Below the pieces are notes generated by a model that was not told where the DNA came from, searched no databases, and was given only the letters and a program-made list of their open reading frames with translations. This document shows positions 1-10,148 of a stretch of DNA of 35,441 nucleotides, in pieces (within the stretch, counting starts at the first letter, position 1; each line of letters opens with the position of its first letter). Source of the stretch: Auritidibacter sp. Marseille-P8566 (GTDB taxonomy: Bacteria > Actinomycetota > Actinomycetes > Actinomycetales > Microbacteriaceae); the NCBI GenBank assembly GCA_945896925.1, contig CAMDEV010000005.1, forward strand, positions 1-35,441, in the 5' to 3' direction. The position numbers and the translations under genes were made by a program.

Positions 1-777
1 TTTGGTGTTGTTCCGGTGCTTCCAGTTGCAGACACCATCAAGCAGGTAGAGAAAGATGTTGTTCTAGGAACAATCGATAGAGACACTTTACGAATTGCTC
101 AAACGCCGCAGGGCTTTAGGTTTGCAGAGCTCAAATCAGCTTACGAAACTGCTACTGAAGATTTCACTGATGATGCAAGTTTGATGCAATCAGCCGGAGC
201 TGTAATCAGATCAGTTCAGGGCGATACCAAGGCTTTCAAAATCACTGTTCCAGCAGATCTTGAATACGCAGAATTGCTACTAAACGGTACTAGTGAATTT
301 AGGTCAGGTATTGGAACTGATGTTCACCGTTTTGCTACTACCCCAACCCCTCTTTACCTAGGAACTATTCTTTGGCCAGGGGAGATGGGTTTGGAAGGTC
401 ACAGTGATGGTGACTCGATTGCCCACGCCATTGTTGATGCACTGCTGTCTGCAGCAGGTTTGGGAGATATCGGTTCCAACTTTGGTGTTGATAGACCTGA
501 GTATTCAGGTGCTAACGGTTCAGTGTTTATCAACGGTGTACTTGAACTACTTCGCAAAAACGGTTGGGAAGTAGTTAACGTCAGTGTTCAATTGATTGGC
601 AATAAGCCAAAGCTTTCTCCGAGAAGAGACGAAGTTCAGAATGCACTAACTGTTCTAGTCGGTGCGCCGGTAACCGTAGGTGCAACAACAACCGATGGAC
701 TTGGCTTCTTAGGTTCAAGTGAAGGTGTTGCAGCGGTAGCAACAGCGTTGATCCAAAAGTCCAAAGGTAGGCTCTAG
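1..777 (+). CDS. ispDF: Bifunctional IspD/IspF (MEP cytidylyltransferase / MEcPP synthase), 5'-truncated by window edge
   Basis: Frame open from base 1; IspD C-terminus (TPQGFRF, DDASLMQSAG) runs directly into IspF (GIGTDVHRF, LEGHSDGDSIAHAIVDALLSAAGLGDIG, TTTDGLGFLGSSEGVAA). Confidence 0.93.
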   Translation, partial: FGVVPVLPVADTIKQVEKDVVLGTIDRDTLRIAQTPQGFRFAELKSAYETATEDFTDDASLMQSAGAVIRSVQGDTKAFKITVPADLEYAELLLNGTSEFRSGIGTDVHRFATTPTPLYLGTILWPGEMGLEGHSDGDSIAHAIVDALLSAAGLGDIGSNFGVDRPEYSGANGSVFINGVLELLRKNGWEVVNVSVQLIGNKPKLSPRRDEVQNALTVLVGAPVTVGATTTDGLGFLGSSEGVAAVATALIQKSKGRL

Positions 778-779
778 AA

Positions 780-2156
780 ATGGCCTTAGAACTATTTGAT
801 TCGAAGACTCAGAGTGTTAGAGAGTTTGTTCCTAAAGCACCTGGCAAGGTCAGTATGTATGTTTGTGGACCAACCGTTCAGTCAGCACCTCATCTAGGCC
901 ATCTTCGAAGCGCACTGGTTTATGACCTCTTGAGAAGGTGGCTAGAAGCCAATGGCCAAAGAGTCACTTTGGTTAGAAACGTCACGGACATCGATGACAA
1001 GGTTTTAGTTAATGCTGCAGCCGCTAATCGAGACTGGATTGAGTTTGCTGGTGAGGTTGAGAAGACCTTTGATGAGGCATATCGTTCTTTAGGTATTGCA
1101 GAGCCAACTCACACTCCTCACGCCACGCAGCACATCGCTGACATGATTGCTCTAGTTGAATCTCTCATTGCTAAAGGTCATGCTTATCAAGCAGAAGATG
1201 GTAGCGCGAATGTTTTCTTTGACACTGCATCTTGGTCTCAATACGGAGAACTAACCAACCAGAAGTTAGAGAACATGGAAGGTGAATTAGAGAACACCTT
1301 CGGTAAGAGAAATGTTCATGACTTTGCTCTCTTCAAAGCGCATAAAGAAGGTGAACCAGAATCTGCCTCATGGGATACTCCTTGGGGTAAAGCTAGACCT
1401 GGTTGGCACATCGAATGCTCTGCAATGGCTAAACATTTCTTAGGGGAGTCATTTGATATTCACGGTGGTGGGCTAGATCTTCGATTCCCTCATCACGAGA
1501 ATGAACTAGCTCAATCAAGAGCAAATGGAGATGCATTTGCAAAATTCTGGATCCACAATGCACTGGTCACAATTCAAGGACAGAAGATGTCTAAGAGTTT
1601 GGGCAATGGAGTTTCAGTTGAGCAGCTTCTTGAAGTGGGTAGTTGGGCTGCCATTAGATATTGGCTATCAAGTTCCCAGTATCGAAGCAATCTTGATTAC
1701 ACTCCAACTTCGCTAAGTGATGCTCAAGCAGCGCTTGACCGAATCTCTGGTTTCATCAAGCGTGCAAAACTCCAAACAGGCAGCACCAATGTTCCACTTC
1801 CAGATAACTTCGTAACAGCGATGAACTCTGATCTAAATGTTCCAGGAGCTATCGCGGTGATTCACGAAACTGTCAGAGCAGGTAATACCGCTCTAGATGC
1901 CAATGACATAAACACTGTGACAACATGTCTTTCTCAGGTTGTTCAAATGGTTGAGGTCTTAGGCTTAATGCTTGGAGTAGCTAAAGAGATTGATCCAGCG
2001 CTAACTCAGAAGATTGAGGAACTGATTACTCTTCGCGCAGAAGCAAAAGCAAACAAAGACTTCTCTCGAGCAGATCAGATTCGTGATGAATTAACCAAAC
2101 TTGGGGTAACCCTAGAAGATTTACCAAACCAAACGATATGGAGCATCAATGGCTAA
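780..2156 (+). CDS. cysS: Cysteinyl-tRNA synthetase
   Basis: CGPTVQSAPHLGHLRSALVYDLLRRWL, GWHIECSAMAKHFLGESFDIHGGGLDLRFPHHENELAQS, KMSKSLGN motifs. Confidence 0.97.
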   Translation: MALELFDSKTQSVREFVPKAPGKVSMYVCGPTVQSAPHLGHLRSALVYDLLRRWLEANGQRVTLVRNVTDIDDKVLVNAAAANRDWIEFAGEVEKTFDEAYRSLGIAEPTHTPHATQHIADMIALVESLIAKGHAYQAEDGSANVFFDTASWSQYGELTNQKLENMEGELENTFGKRNVHDFALFKAHKEGEPESASWDTPWGKARPGWHIECSAMAKHFLGESFDIHGGGLDLRFPHHENELAQSRANGDAFAKFWIHNALVTIQGQKMSKSLGNGVSVEQLLEVGSWAAIRYWLSSSQYRSNLDYTPTSLSDAQAALDRISGFIKRAKLQTGSTNVPLPDNFVTAMNSDLNVPGAIAVIHETVRAGNTALDANDINTVTTCLSQVVQMVEVLGLMLGVAKEIDPALTQKIEELITLRAEAKANKDFSRADQIRDELTKLGVTLEDLPNQTIWSING

Positions 2157-3222
2157 GAAACCAGGCCGCCCAGGCGCGGCACGTGTCAAGAAGGGCGGCT
2201 CTAAAGGAGCACCTAAGGTTGGCACCGGAGGTAAAGGTCGTCAGGCTCTAGAAGGTCGTGGGCCAACACCAAAGGCCGAGGATAGAAAGTATCACCCGGC
2301 TGCCAAGGCTAAGGCACTTAGAGAACGCAAAGCATCTCAGAGCCCTAGGGTTGCTAAGGCAAAGCCTGGTAGTGCACCGACAACTAAGAAGGGTGAATTC
2401 CTAGCACCTGGCACTAGAACAGCAGGTAACGCTGGAGGTGCTGCCAGAACTGGTCGCAGAGTTCAGAAAGCAGCAGATGCAAGCGAAGTGCTATCCGGTC
2501 GTAACTCAGTCCTTGAAGCTCTTAGGTCAAAGGTTCCTGCAACTGCTCTATTCATTGCAGCTCGAATCGAGATGGATGACCGAGTTAAGGAAGCAATCTC
2601 TCTTGCTAACGCAAGAGGTATCTCAGTTGGTGAAGTAACAAGACCTGAGATTGATCGTATGACTGGTAACGATGCAGTCCACCAAGGTATTGCTCTTCAA
2701 GTCCCTCCTTATAACTATCAGCACCCAAGTGAACTGCTAGATAAGATTCTTAGCCGTGGCCAGAAGCCATTACTGGTGGCTCTCGATGGAATTACAGATC
2801 CTAGAAACCTTGGTGCAATCATTCGTTCAGTTGCAGCCTTCGGCGGTCAAGGAGTAATTGTTCCTCAGCGACGTTCAGTTGGTGTGACCGCATCCGCTTG
2901 GAAGACATCAGCTGGTGCTGCTTCAAGAATTCCAGTGGCACTTGCTGCCAACCTCAATGCAACAATCAAAGAGTTCCAGAAGCGGGGGCTATTCGTCGTC
3001 GGTCTTGATGGTGGGGGAGACATGAGTCTGCCAACCTTCAAACTTGGAAATGAACCGCTGCTTCTAGTTATTGGAAGCGAAGGTAAGGGTCTATCTCGTT
3101 TAGTCCAGGAAAACTGTGACGCAATTCTCTCTATTCCTATTGCTAAAGAGACAGAATCGCTAAACGCAGGTATTGCTGCTTCAGTTGCGCTATACGAAGT
3201 TGCAAAAGCAAGACTCAAATAA
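2149..3222 (+). CDS. rlmB: 23S rRNA 2'-O-methyltransferase RlmB/TrmH (SpoU) family with long basic N-terminal extension
   Basis: GRNSVLEALRS, DGITDPRNLGAIIRSVAAFG, LVIGSEGKGLSRLVQENCD, IPIAKETESLNAGIAASVALYE; 8-nt overlap with cysS. Confidence 0.93.
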   Translation: MAKKPGRPGAARVKKGGSKGAPKVGTGGKGRQALEGRGPTPKAEDRKYHPAAKAKALRERKASQSPRVAKAKPGSAPTTKKGEFLAPGTRTAGNAGGAARTGRRVQKAADASEVLSGRNSVLEALRSKVPATALFIAARIEMDDRVKEAISLANARGISVGEVTRPEIDRMTGNDAVHQGIALQVPPYNYQHPSELLDKILSRGQKPLLVALDGITDPRNLGAIIRSVAAFGGQGVIVPQRRSVGVTASAWKTSAGAASRIPVALAANLNATIKEFQKRGLFVVGLDGGGDMSLPTFKLGNEPLLLVIGSEGKGLSRLVQENCDAILSIPIAKETESLNAGIAASVALYEVAKARLK

Positions 3223-3234
3223 GCAGTTAAAAAG

Positions 3235-3267
3235 AATTCGGCCCAGACAATTTATCTGGGCCGAATT
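3235..3267. terminator. Bidirectional intrinsic terminator between convergent rlmB and ABC ATPase
   Basis: Perfect 13-bp inverted repeat AATTCGGCCCAGA-caattta-TCTGGGCCGAATT, flanked by A-rich (left) and T-containing (right) sequence. Confidence 0.85.
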
Positions 3268-3281
3268 ACTTTAACCAAGAG

Positions 3282-4496
3282 TTACTTAGCAGGCTTCTTT
3301 GGAGCGGCCTTCTTGACTGCCGGCTTTGCGGCAGGCTTCTTTGCAACAGCAGCCTTGGTAGCCGGTGCCTTCTTAGCCGCAGGTGCCTTAGCCGCTACAG
3401 CCTTAGCTGCAACGTCGTTGTTTAGACGTAGACCTGAGTTGATGTCGAACAGGTGGGTGATTCCACCCTGTGGGATTAGGTGAACTGTCTCGCCAGCCAT
3501 TGGGTGGTTCTTGGCATCAACGCGAGCGATGATGTCAATCTTCTTGCCCTCGATGGTGGTGTTTCCGTAAATGAAAGCATCCGCACCTAGCTCTTCAATC
3601 ACCTGGATCTCAACGGCAATACCGTTGCCCTTTGTGGTTAGTACTAGGTCTTCTGGACGAAGACCAACAGTCACGGTCTTAGCCTTGGTCTTACCTAGAA
3701 CAGCTGAATCAACCTTGATTGAACCAGTTCCGAACTGAACACCGCCTGCGACGATCTTTAGTTCTAGAAGGTTCATTGCAGGAGAACCGATGAAGCCAGC
3801 AACAAATACGTTGGCTGGACGCTCGTAAAGTGCACGAGGGGTGTCAACTTGCTGAAGAACTCCGTCCTTCATTACTGCAACGCGGTCACCCATGGTCATC
3901 GCTTCAACCTGATCGTGAGTTACGTAAACAGTTGTGACACCAAGTCTTCTCTGGAGAGATGCGATCTGAGTTCTGGTCTGAACACGAAGCTTGGCATCTA
4001 GGTTAGATAGCGGCTCGTCCATTAGGAAGACCTTAGGCTTACGAACAATCGCACGACCCATAGCAACACGTTGACGCTGACCACCAGATAGAGCCTTTGG
4101 CTTACGGTCTAGGTATGGCTCAAGATCTAGAAGCTTTGCTGCTTCAAGAACGCGAGCTGCACGCTCATCCTTCTTGACTCCAGCAATCTTTAGAGCAAAG
4201 CCCATGTTCTCCGCCACAGTCATGTGTGGGTAAAGAGCGTAGTTCTGGAAAACCATAGCGATGTCGCGGTCCTTAGGCGGAACCTGAGTGACGTCGCGGT
4301 CTCCAATAAGAATGTTGCCTTCGTTGACCTCTTCGAGGCCGGCAAGCATACGTAGGGTTGTGGTCTTTCCACAACCTGAAGGACCTACCAAAACAAGGAA
4401 TTCCCCGTCTTTTACTAGTAGGTCAATTGCGTTTACTGCTGGGCGGGTACCGCCCGGGTAAAGCCTGGTGGCCTTACTGAATGTTACTGATGCCAT
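3282..4496 (-). CDS. ugpC: Sugar ABC transporter ATP-binding protein (UgpC/MsmK type) with Lys/Ala-rich C-terminal tail
   Basis: Walker A GPSGCGKTT, LSGGQRQRVAMGRAIVR signature, Walker B VFLMDEPLSNLDAKLR, H-loop VTHDQ, MalK-type TOBE-like C-terminal domain; tail AVAAKAPAAKKAPATKAAVAKKPAAKPAVKKAAPKKPAK. Confidence 0.92.
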   Translation of the reverse strand: MASVTFSKATRLYPGGTRPAVNAIDLLVKDGEFLVLVGPSGCGKTTTLRMLAGLEEVNEGNILIGDRDVTQVPPKDRDIAMVFQNYALYPHMTVAENMGFALKIAGVKKDERAARVLEAAKLLDLEPYLDRKPKALSGGQRQRVAMGRAIVRKPKVFLMDEPLSNLDAKLRVQTRTQIASLQRRLGVTTVYVTHDQVEAMTMGDRVAVMKDGVLQQVDTPRALYERPANVFVAGFIGSPAMNLLELKIVAGGVQFGTGSIKVDSAVLGKTKAKTVTVGLRPEDLVLTTKGNGIAVEIQVIEELGADAFIYGNTTIEGKKIDIIARVDAKNHPMAGETVHLIPQGGITHLFDINSGLRLNNDVAAKAVAAKAPAAKKAPATKAAVAKKPAAKPAVKKAAPKKPAK

Positions 4497-4668
4497 TGTG
4501 ATACTCCTTCAGCGGCAGGAACGAGCCGCACGATCCGTAGTGAATTAGTGCCTAAAGCTGATGCCTTAGGTATCTTTATTATCGCATTCCCCACAAGTCG
4601 TTTAGACTTATAGACCTAGCCCTAAGGGTAAATCTTTATCAATTTGTAGATATCAGAGGTAGAGCATT

Positions 4669-5508
4669 ATGTCGAACACTCCAAGACCGACCCGTTCTCA
4701 GCAACGTGAAGAGGCCAGAGCTAAAGCTAGAGACCTTCGTGAAAAGCGCGCCTCTGGCGAAAAGCGCAAGAAACTGCTGGTCACCATGGGAATTGCCTTG
4801 GGAATTGTTCTAGCGGTTGCTGGAGTTGTTTTTGCCCTCGTGACGGCGATGAGTGCTCCAAATGAAAAGGTAGACAACAGCAAGAAAGTTCCAGCTAACG
4901 TCACAAAACTTGGTGGTGTCGTAATCGGTAAGGGGCTAAATATTGCTTCTGCTGCTGAGATCGAAGCCACCAACCGTGTTGTGATATACCAGGACTACCA
5001 GTGCCCGATCTGTCAGCTGTTTGAAGTCCCTAACTCAAGTCAGTTGAAAACTTGGGCTGAGTCAGGCCTTGCTACGATCGAAATTCACCCAATCTCATTC
5101 CTTGATGGTCAGTCGTTCAATAACTACTCTTCTAGAGCCACCAATGCGGCCTTCTGTGTCGCTAACTCTCAGCCTGAGAAGTTCTTTGCTGTGAACAGTG
5201 CTCTTTACGCTAACCAGCCTGCCGAAGGGTCAGCAGGACCTTCAGACTCAGACCTCAAGTCAACACTCTCAGGCGCTGGTGTGAACATGAACGCAGAGAT
5301 GAACACCTGTATTGATCAGAAGAGGTACTCAAAGTTCATTGAAAACAGGACTTCTGAGGCACTGAGTCAGCCGGCGGTTACAGGAACGGAAATTCCTTCG
5401 GGAACCCCGTTTATTCTCGTTAACGGCACCAAGTATGATTTTAAGGAATATGAGCAACTAACTAACCCAGCTTTGTTTGCTCAGTTCTTTGAAACCAATC
5501 GAAAGTAA
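4669..5508 (+). CDS. Membrane-anchored DsbA-family thioredoxin-like protein
   Basis: N-terminal basic region plus TM (LLVTMGIALGIVLAVAGVVFALVTAM), YQDYQCPICQLFEVPNS CxxC motif, late TGTEIPSGTPFILVNG segment. Confidence 0.85.
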   Translation: MSNTPRPTRSQQREEARAKARDLREKRASGEKRKKLLVTMGIALGIVLAVAGVVFALVTAMSAPNEKVDNSKKVPANVTKLGGVVIGKGLNIASAAEIEATNRVVIYQDYQCPICQLFEVPNSSQLKTWAESGLATIEIHPISFLDGQSFNNYSSRATNAAFCVANSQPEKFFAVNSALYANQPAEGSAGPSDSDLKSTLSGAGVNMNAEMNTCIDQKRYSKFIENRTSEALSQPAVTGTEIPSGTPFILVNGTKYDFKEYEQLTNPALFAQFFETNRK

Positions 5509-5526
5509 TACCCAAATAGGAAAGAA

Positions 5527-5928
5527 GTGACTTACTTGAAGAAGAATATATTTGCTGCAGCTATTGCAGTTGTTTTAGCGGTAACCTTGGCAGCTTGTTC
5601 AGGTGCATCAGGAGCTAAGCAGATTGTCTTGCAACCGTCAGGTAATGAAACCGGTAAATACACCGTAGGTGAGCGAGCTAACATCGTTGGCAACCTAGAC
5701 CTGTCAGACGCTGAGGTTTCGAAGGTAAACATCGTGATCGAGGAGCAGGCACCTGGTGGATCCTGGACCGAGTTCCGTTCACTAACAGCAAGCAAGAGCT
5801 CATCAAGCGTTGGCTTTGCTCTAATCAAGACCGAGCCTGGAACTTACCAGTATCGCGCTGTGGTTTCTGCTGATGGGTATGGCCCATTCACTTCAGCAAC
5901 GATCTCAGTGGAGTACTCAGCTAAGTAA
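5527..5928 (+). CDS. Small secreted lipoprotein, unknown function
   Basis: GTG start; signal peptide with lipobox LAAC (AVTLAACSG); Ig-like beta-rich remainder (GTYQYRAVVSADGYGPFTS). Confidence 0.7.
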   Translation: MTYLKKNIFAAAIAVVLAVTLAACSGASGAKQIVLQPSGNETGKYTVGERANIVGNLDLSDAEVSKVNIVIEEQAPGGSWTEFRSLTASKSSSSVGFALIKTEPGTYQYRAVVSADGYGPFTSATISVEYSAK

Positions 5929-5945
5929 TTCAGATTTCAATTGGA

Positions 5946-5975
5946 AAGGCCGAGTCTAAAGACTCGGCCTTCTTA
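5946..5975 (+). terminator. Intrinsic terminator
   Basis: AAGGCCGAGTCT-aa-AGACTCGGCCTT perfect 12-bp arms followed by cttactttt. Confidence 0.85.
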
Positions 5976-6049
5976 CTTTTAAGAACTTTTGAATTATTGA
6001 AAATTCTTGCTCAGTTGCCCGATAAACTTTTCTTCGGACATCTGTCCAA

Positions 6050-6122
6050 GCCGACCTGGCGCAATTGGTAGCGCATCGCACTTGTAATGCGAGGGTTAGG
6101 GGTTCGAGTCCCCTGGTCGGCT
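6050..6122 (+). tRNA. tRNA-Thr (anticodon TGT)
   Basis: Acceptor GCCGACC/GGTCGGC, anticodon stem TCGCA/TGCGA with loop CTTGTAA, T-arm GGTTCGAGTCCC; genomic CCA follows at 6123-6125. Confidence 0.96.
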
Positions 6123-6130
6123 CCAGTTAT

Positions 6131-6373
6131 TTAAGCCAGTTTTGCTAGCGCTTCATATACCAAGAATGCCGGCCACGCGATTGCCTTCAAGATCCCAAGA
6201 ACACCAACCCAGAAATCAGTTGCGGTTGAAACGTAGAAGATGGCTGCTCCGATAAATCCCATGAAGTAAAGACCGCTGCTAGTTTTTACGTTCACGTTTT
6301 TCTTCGAACCCATGCTCTTCTTTATTTTCTTCTTTAGTTTCTTGTTGAATTTTGCAGTGTCGAAGTTTGTCAT
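6131..6373 (-). CDS. Small basic membrane protein, unknown function
   Basis: 80 aa; Lys-rich N-terminus (KFNKKLKKKIKKSMGSKKN) followed by two hydrophobic segments; RBS-like aga(a)ggta upstream of the start. Confidence 0.55.
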   Translation of the reverse strand: MTNFDTAKFNKKLKKKIKKSMGSKKNVNVKTSSGLYFMGFIGAAIFYVSTATDFWVGVLGILKAIAWPAFLVYEALAKLA

Positions 6374-6386
6374 TTTCCTACCTTCT

Positions 6387-6941
6387 CTAGATTCTGGAAA
6401 TCGCTACTTCAGTACTTAGTATTTCAGCAAATTCACCTGAGAGATTCACAGCGGTGGTCTGGGCAAGTGTTTCAGCGCTGATCTTTTTCCCATCGAACTC
6501 TTTGGCAAAGGTATGGGTTGCATCCAAAACGAACCAGGTGTCTAAACCTAGATTGCCTGCCATTCTTGCGGTTGTCTCGCAGCACATGTTGGTTTGGATG
6601 CCACAGATGGCTACTGAATCTATGTGGTTCTCCTGCAACCAGTTGTATAGGTCAGGAGTTCCATAGAAAGCAGAGTTCACACTTTTTGTTACCAGTAGAT
6701 CTGGCTCACCGGTGATTATGTCTTTGAAATCATTGCCTGGCTGATTAGGCCTAAGGACTGAGGTCTCTGATTTTGAATTGTGCTTTACATAAACAACTGG
6801 ATGCCCATGCTCTCGCCAAGCAGTTAGCAGTTTGACTATGTTGTCTTCGCAATCAGGGTTATTGCGTTCCCCTTTGATGTCGTATTCGGTAAATCCCTTT
6901 TGGACATCTATAACGATGAGGGCTCTTCTATTGAGCTTCAA
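6387..6941 (-). CDS. Isochorismatase-family cysteine hydrolase
   Basis: ALIVIDVQKGF, DLLVTKSVNSAFYGTPDL, SVAICGIQTNMCCETTARMAGNLG - D/K/C triad motifs. Confidence 0.88.
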   Translation of the reverse strand: MKLNRRALIVIDVQKGFTEYDIKGERNNPDCEDNIVKLLTAWREHGHPVVYVKHNSKSETSVLRPNQPGNDFKDIITGEPDLLVTKSVNSAFYGTPDLYNWLQENHIDSVAICGIQTNMCCETTARMAGNLGLDTWFVLDATHTFAKEFDGKKISAETLAQTTAVNLSGEFAEILSTEVAISRI

Positions 6942-7353
6942 AAGTTATGCTCACAGAGTTGATGCAGTAACGATCGCCGGTTGGGGTTTGCGGTGCATCT
7001 TCAAAGACGTGACCTAGGTGAGAGCCACAAGCGCGACAGAGCACTTCGACTCGCTTCATTCCGTGGCTAGTGTCTTCCCTCAGTTCAACCGCATGGTCTT
7101 CTTTTGGCTCGTAGAAACTTGGCCAACCACAGTGGGAATCAAACTTGGTGGTACTGGTAAAGAGTTCGGCATTGCAGCCACGACAGCGGAAGGTGCCAGT
7201 TCTCTCTTCGTTTAGAAGCTCCCCAGTGAATGCGCGTTCAGTTCCCGCTTCTCGAAGAACGTGATACTCAAATTCGCTCAGTTCTTCACGCCACTGCTCT
7301 TCAGTTTTTTCAACTTTACGTTCGGTCAATTTCGCCCTCTTCAGATTTCTCAC
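6928..7353 (-). CDS. msrB: Peptide-methionine (R)-S-oxide reductase MsrB
   Basis: FRCRGCNAELF, SHCGWPSFYEP, CRACGSHLGHVFEDAPQTPTGDRYCINSVSI; exact N-terminus uncertain (GTG 7353 or an internal TTG with an upstream SD). Confidence 0.93.
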   Translation of the reverse strand: MRNLKRAKLTERKVEKTEEQWREELSEFEYHVLREAGTERAFTGELLNEERTGTFRCRGCNAELFTSTTKFDSHCGWPSFYEPKEDHAVELREDTSHGMKRVEVLCRACGSHLGHVFEDAPQTPTGDRYCINSVSITFEAQ

Positions 7354-7410
7354 AGGTTAGGTACCTAATATAGAACAGTTATCTGATTACCTTCAGAGCC
7401 TGGGAGAGAA

Positions 7411-7905
7411 ATGGCCAAGAAGACTGATGCTCTAGATCTGCTAAAGCCAGACTTTGAGCAAGTTGGTCGCCATCGCGCGAGAAAGACTGCAAGAGAACGT
7501 TGGTTCGAACTCTTGTGGCTTGCTGGCGCATCTTCTGTGCTCTCACTGGGTGGCTATTTTGGACTTCAGTATGCGGTTGCAACACTAGCTACTCCAGCGC
7601 CTGAGAAGACCATTGTCAAAGGAATCGATATTTCAACACCGATTACTGTCATCGATGGAACCGGCACTAGGCAGTTCGCTGCCCGAATTGGCCAAAGACT
7701 TCTTGATGCGAATTACGTAGTTCCTTACTCAGTGACCCTAGACAATGACCTTCCTAAAACAGTGATCTACATCCAAAAAGAGGAATTTAGAGTCCTCGCC
7801 AACCGCATCCAGCTAGTGCTGGGCGAGATGCCAGTGGAGCTAAAAGCTGATGCAAAGTACCCAATTGAGGTTCGATTGGGCCTTGATTTCAATCCAGAGC
7901 CCTAA
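7411..7905 (+). CDS. Single-pass membrane protein with LytR C-terminal-like domain
   Basis: TM near residue 40; ITVIDGTGTRQFAARIGQRLLDANYVV resembles the LytR_C domain. Confidence 0.6.
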   Translation: MAKKTDALDLLKPDFEQVGRHRARKTARERWFELLWLAGASSVLSLGGYFGLQYAVATLATPAPEKTIVKGIDISTPITVIDGTGTRQFAARIGQRLLDANYVVPYSVTLDNDLPKTVIYIQKEEFRVLANRIQLVLGEMPVELKADAKYPIEVRLGLDFNPEP

Positions 7906-7911
7906 AACCTT

Positions 7912-7931
7912 CTATAACAGTCCTGTTATAG
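7912..7931. repeat. Perfect inverted repeat CTATAACAG-TC-CTGTTATAG
   Basis: 9-bp perfect arms with 2-nt spacer, 6 bp after a stop codon; no U-tract. Confidence 0.75.
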
Positions 7932-8096
7932 GACTTATATTGACTTGCACGGATTGCCTAAAACAGCCCTAGACTGAACGAGGTCGAAAAAGATTCGTTT
8001 GCTACAACACTCGAAATCAAACCGAAGGGTCAAATCTTTGGTGAGGCTGCAGTGAAGGAAGTACCGGATCTGATTCAAAAGCATTAGGAGCTATAA

Positions 8097-8297
8097 ATGG
8101 CACAAGGAACCGTAAAGTGGTTCAACTCTGAAAAGGGTTTTGGATTCATCACACAGGACGGTGGAGCAGACGTATTCGTACACTTCTCAGCTATCCAGTC
8201 TGAGGGTTACAAGGAACTTAAAGAGAACCAGCGTGTTGAGTTTGAGGTAAAGAACGGCGACAAAGGCCCACAGGCTGACAACGTTCACGTTATCTAA
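8097..8297 (+). CDS. Cold-shock protein, CspA family
   Basis: [36 protein letters not shown]1/RNP2 motifs; SD TAGGAG. Confidence 0.97.
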   Translation: MAQGTVKWFNSEKGFGFITQDGGADVFVHFSAIQSEGYKELKENQRVEFEVKNGDKGPQADNVHVI

Positions 8298-8317
8298 TAA
8301 CAAGTTTCAACCACTAG

Positions 8318-8343
8318 AGCCATCCCTTAGGGGGTGGCTTTAG
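8318..8343 (+). terminator. Intrinsic terminator after csp
   Basis: AGCCATCCC-ttag-GGGGTGGCT hairpin followed by TTTA. Confidence 0.7.
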
Positions 8344-8390
8344 TCATTTAAGCCAAACTTGCACTCTCGCCCTCGAAGTGCCAAAATTGA

Positions 8391-10074
<1,684 letters not shown>

Positions 10075-10099
10075 ATACTTAGCCAGATCGCTCCGGCTA

Positions 10100-10133
10100 A
10101 AAGGGTTGGGACTTGCGAGAGTCCCAACCCTTT
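10100..10133. terminator. Intrinsic terminator between convergent groL and WXG100 gene
   Basis: AAAGGGTTGGGACT-tgcgag-AGTCCCAACCCTTT, 14-bp perfect stem. Confidence 0.85.
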
Positions 10134-10148
10134 ATCATTACCCTGGAG

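Noticed and set aside
2865-3218. Minus-strand ORF of 117 aa
   Set aside because: Lies entirely antisense to rlmB, no recognisable motif, low-complexity Ser/Pro composition typical of shadow ORFs.
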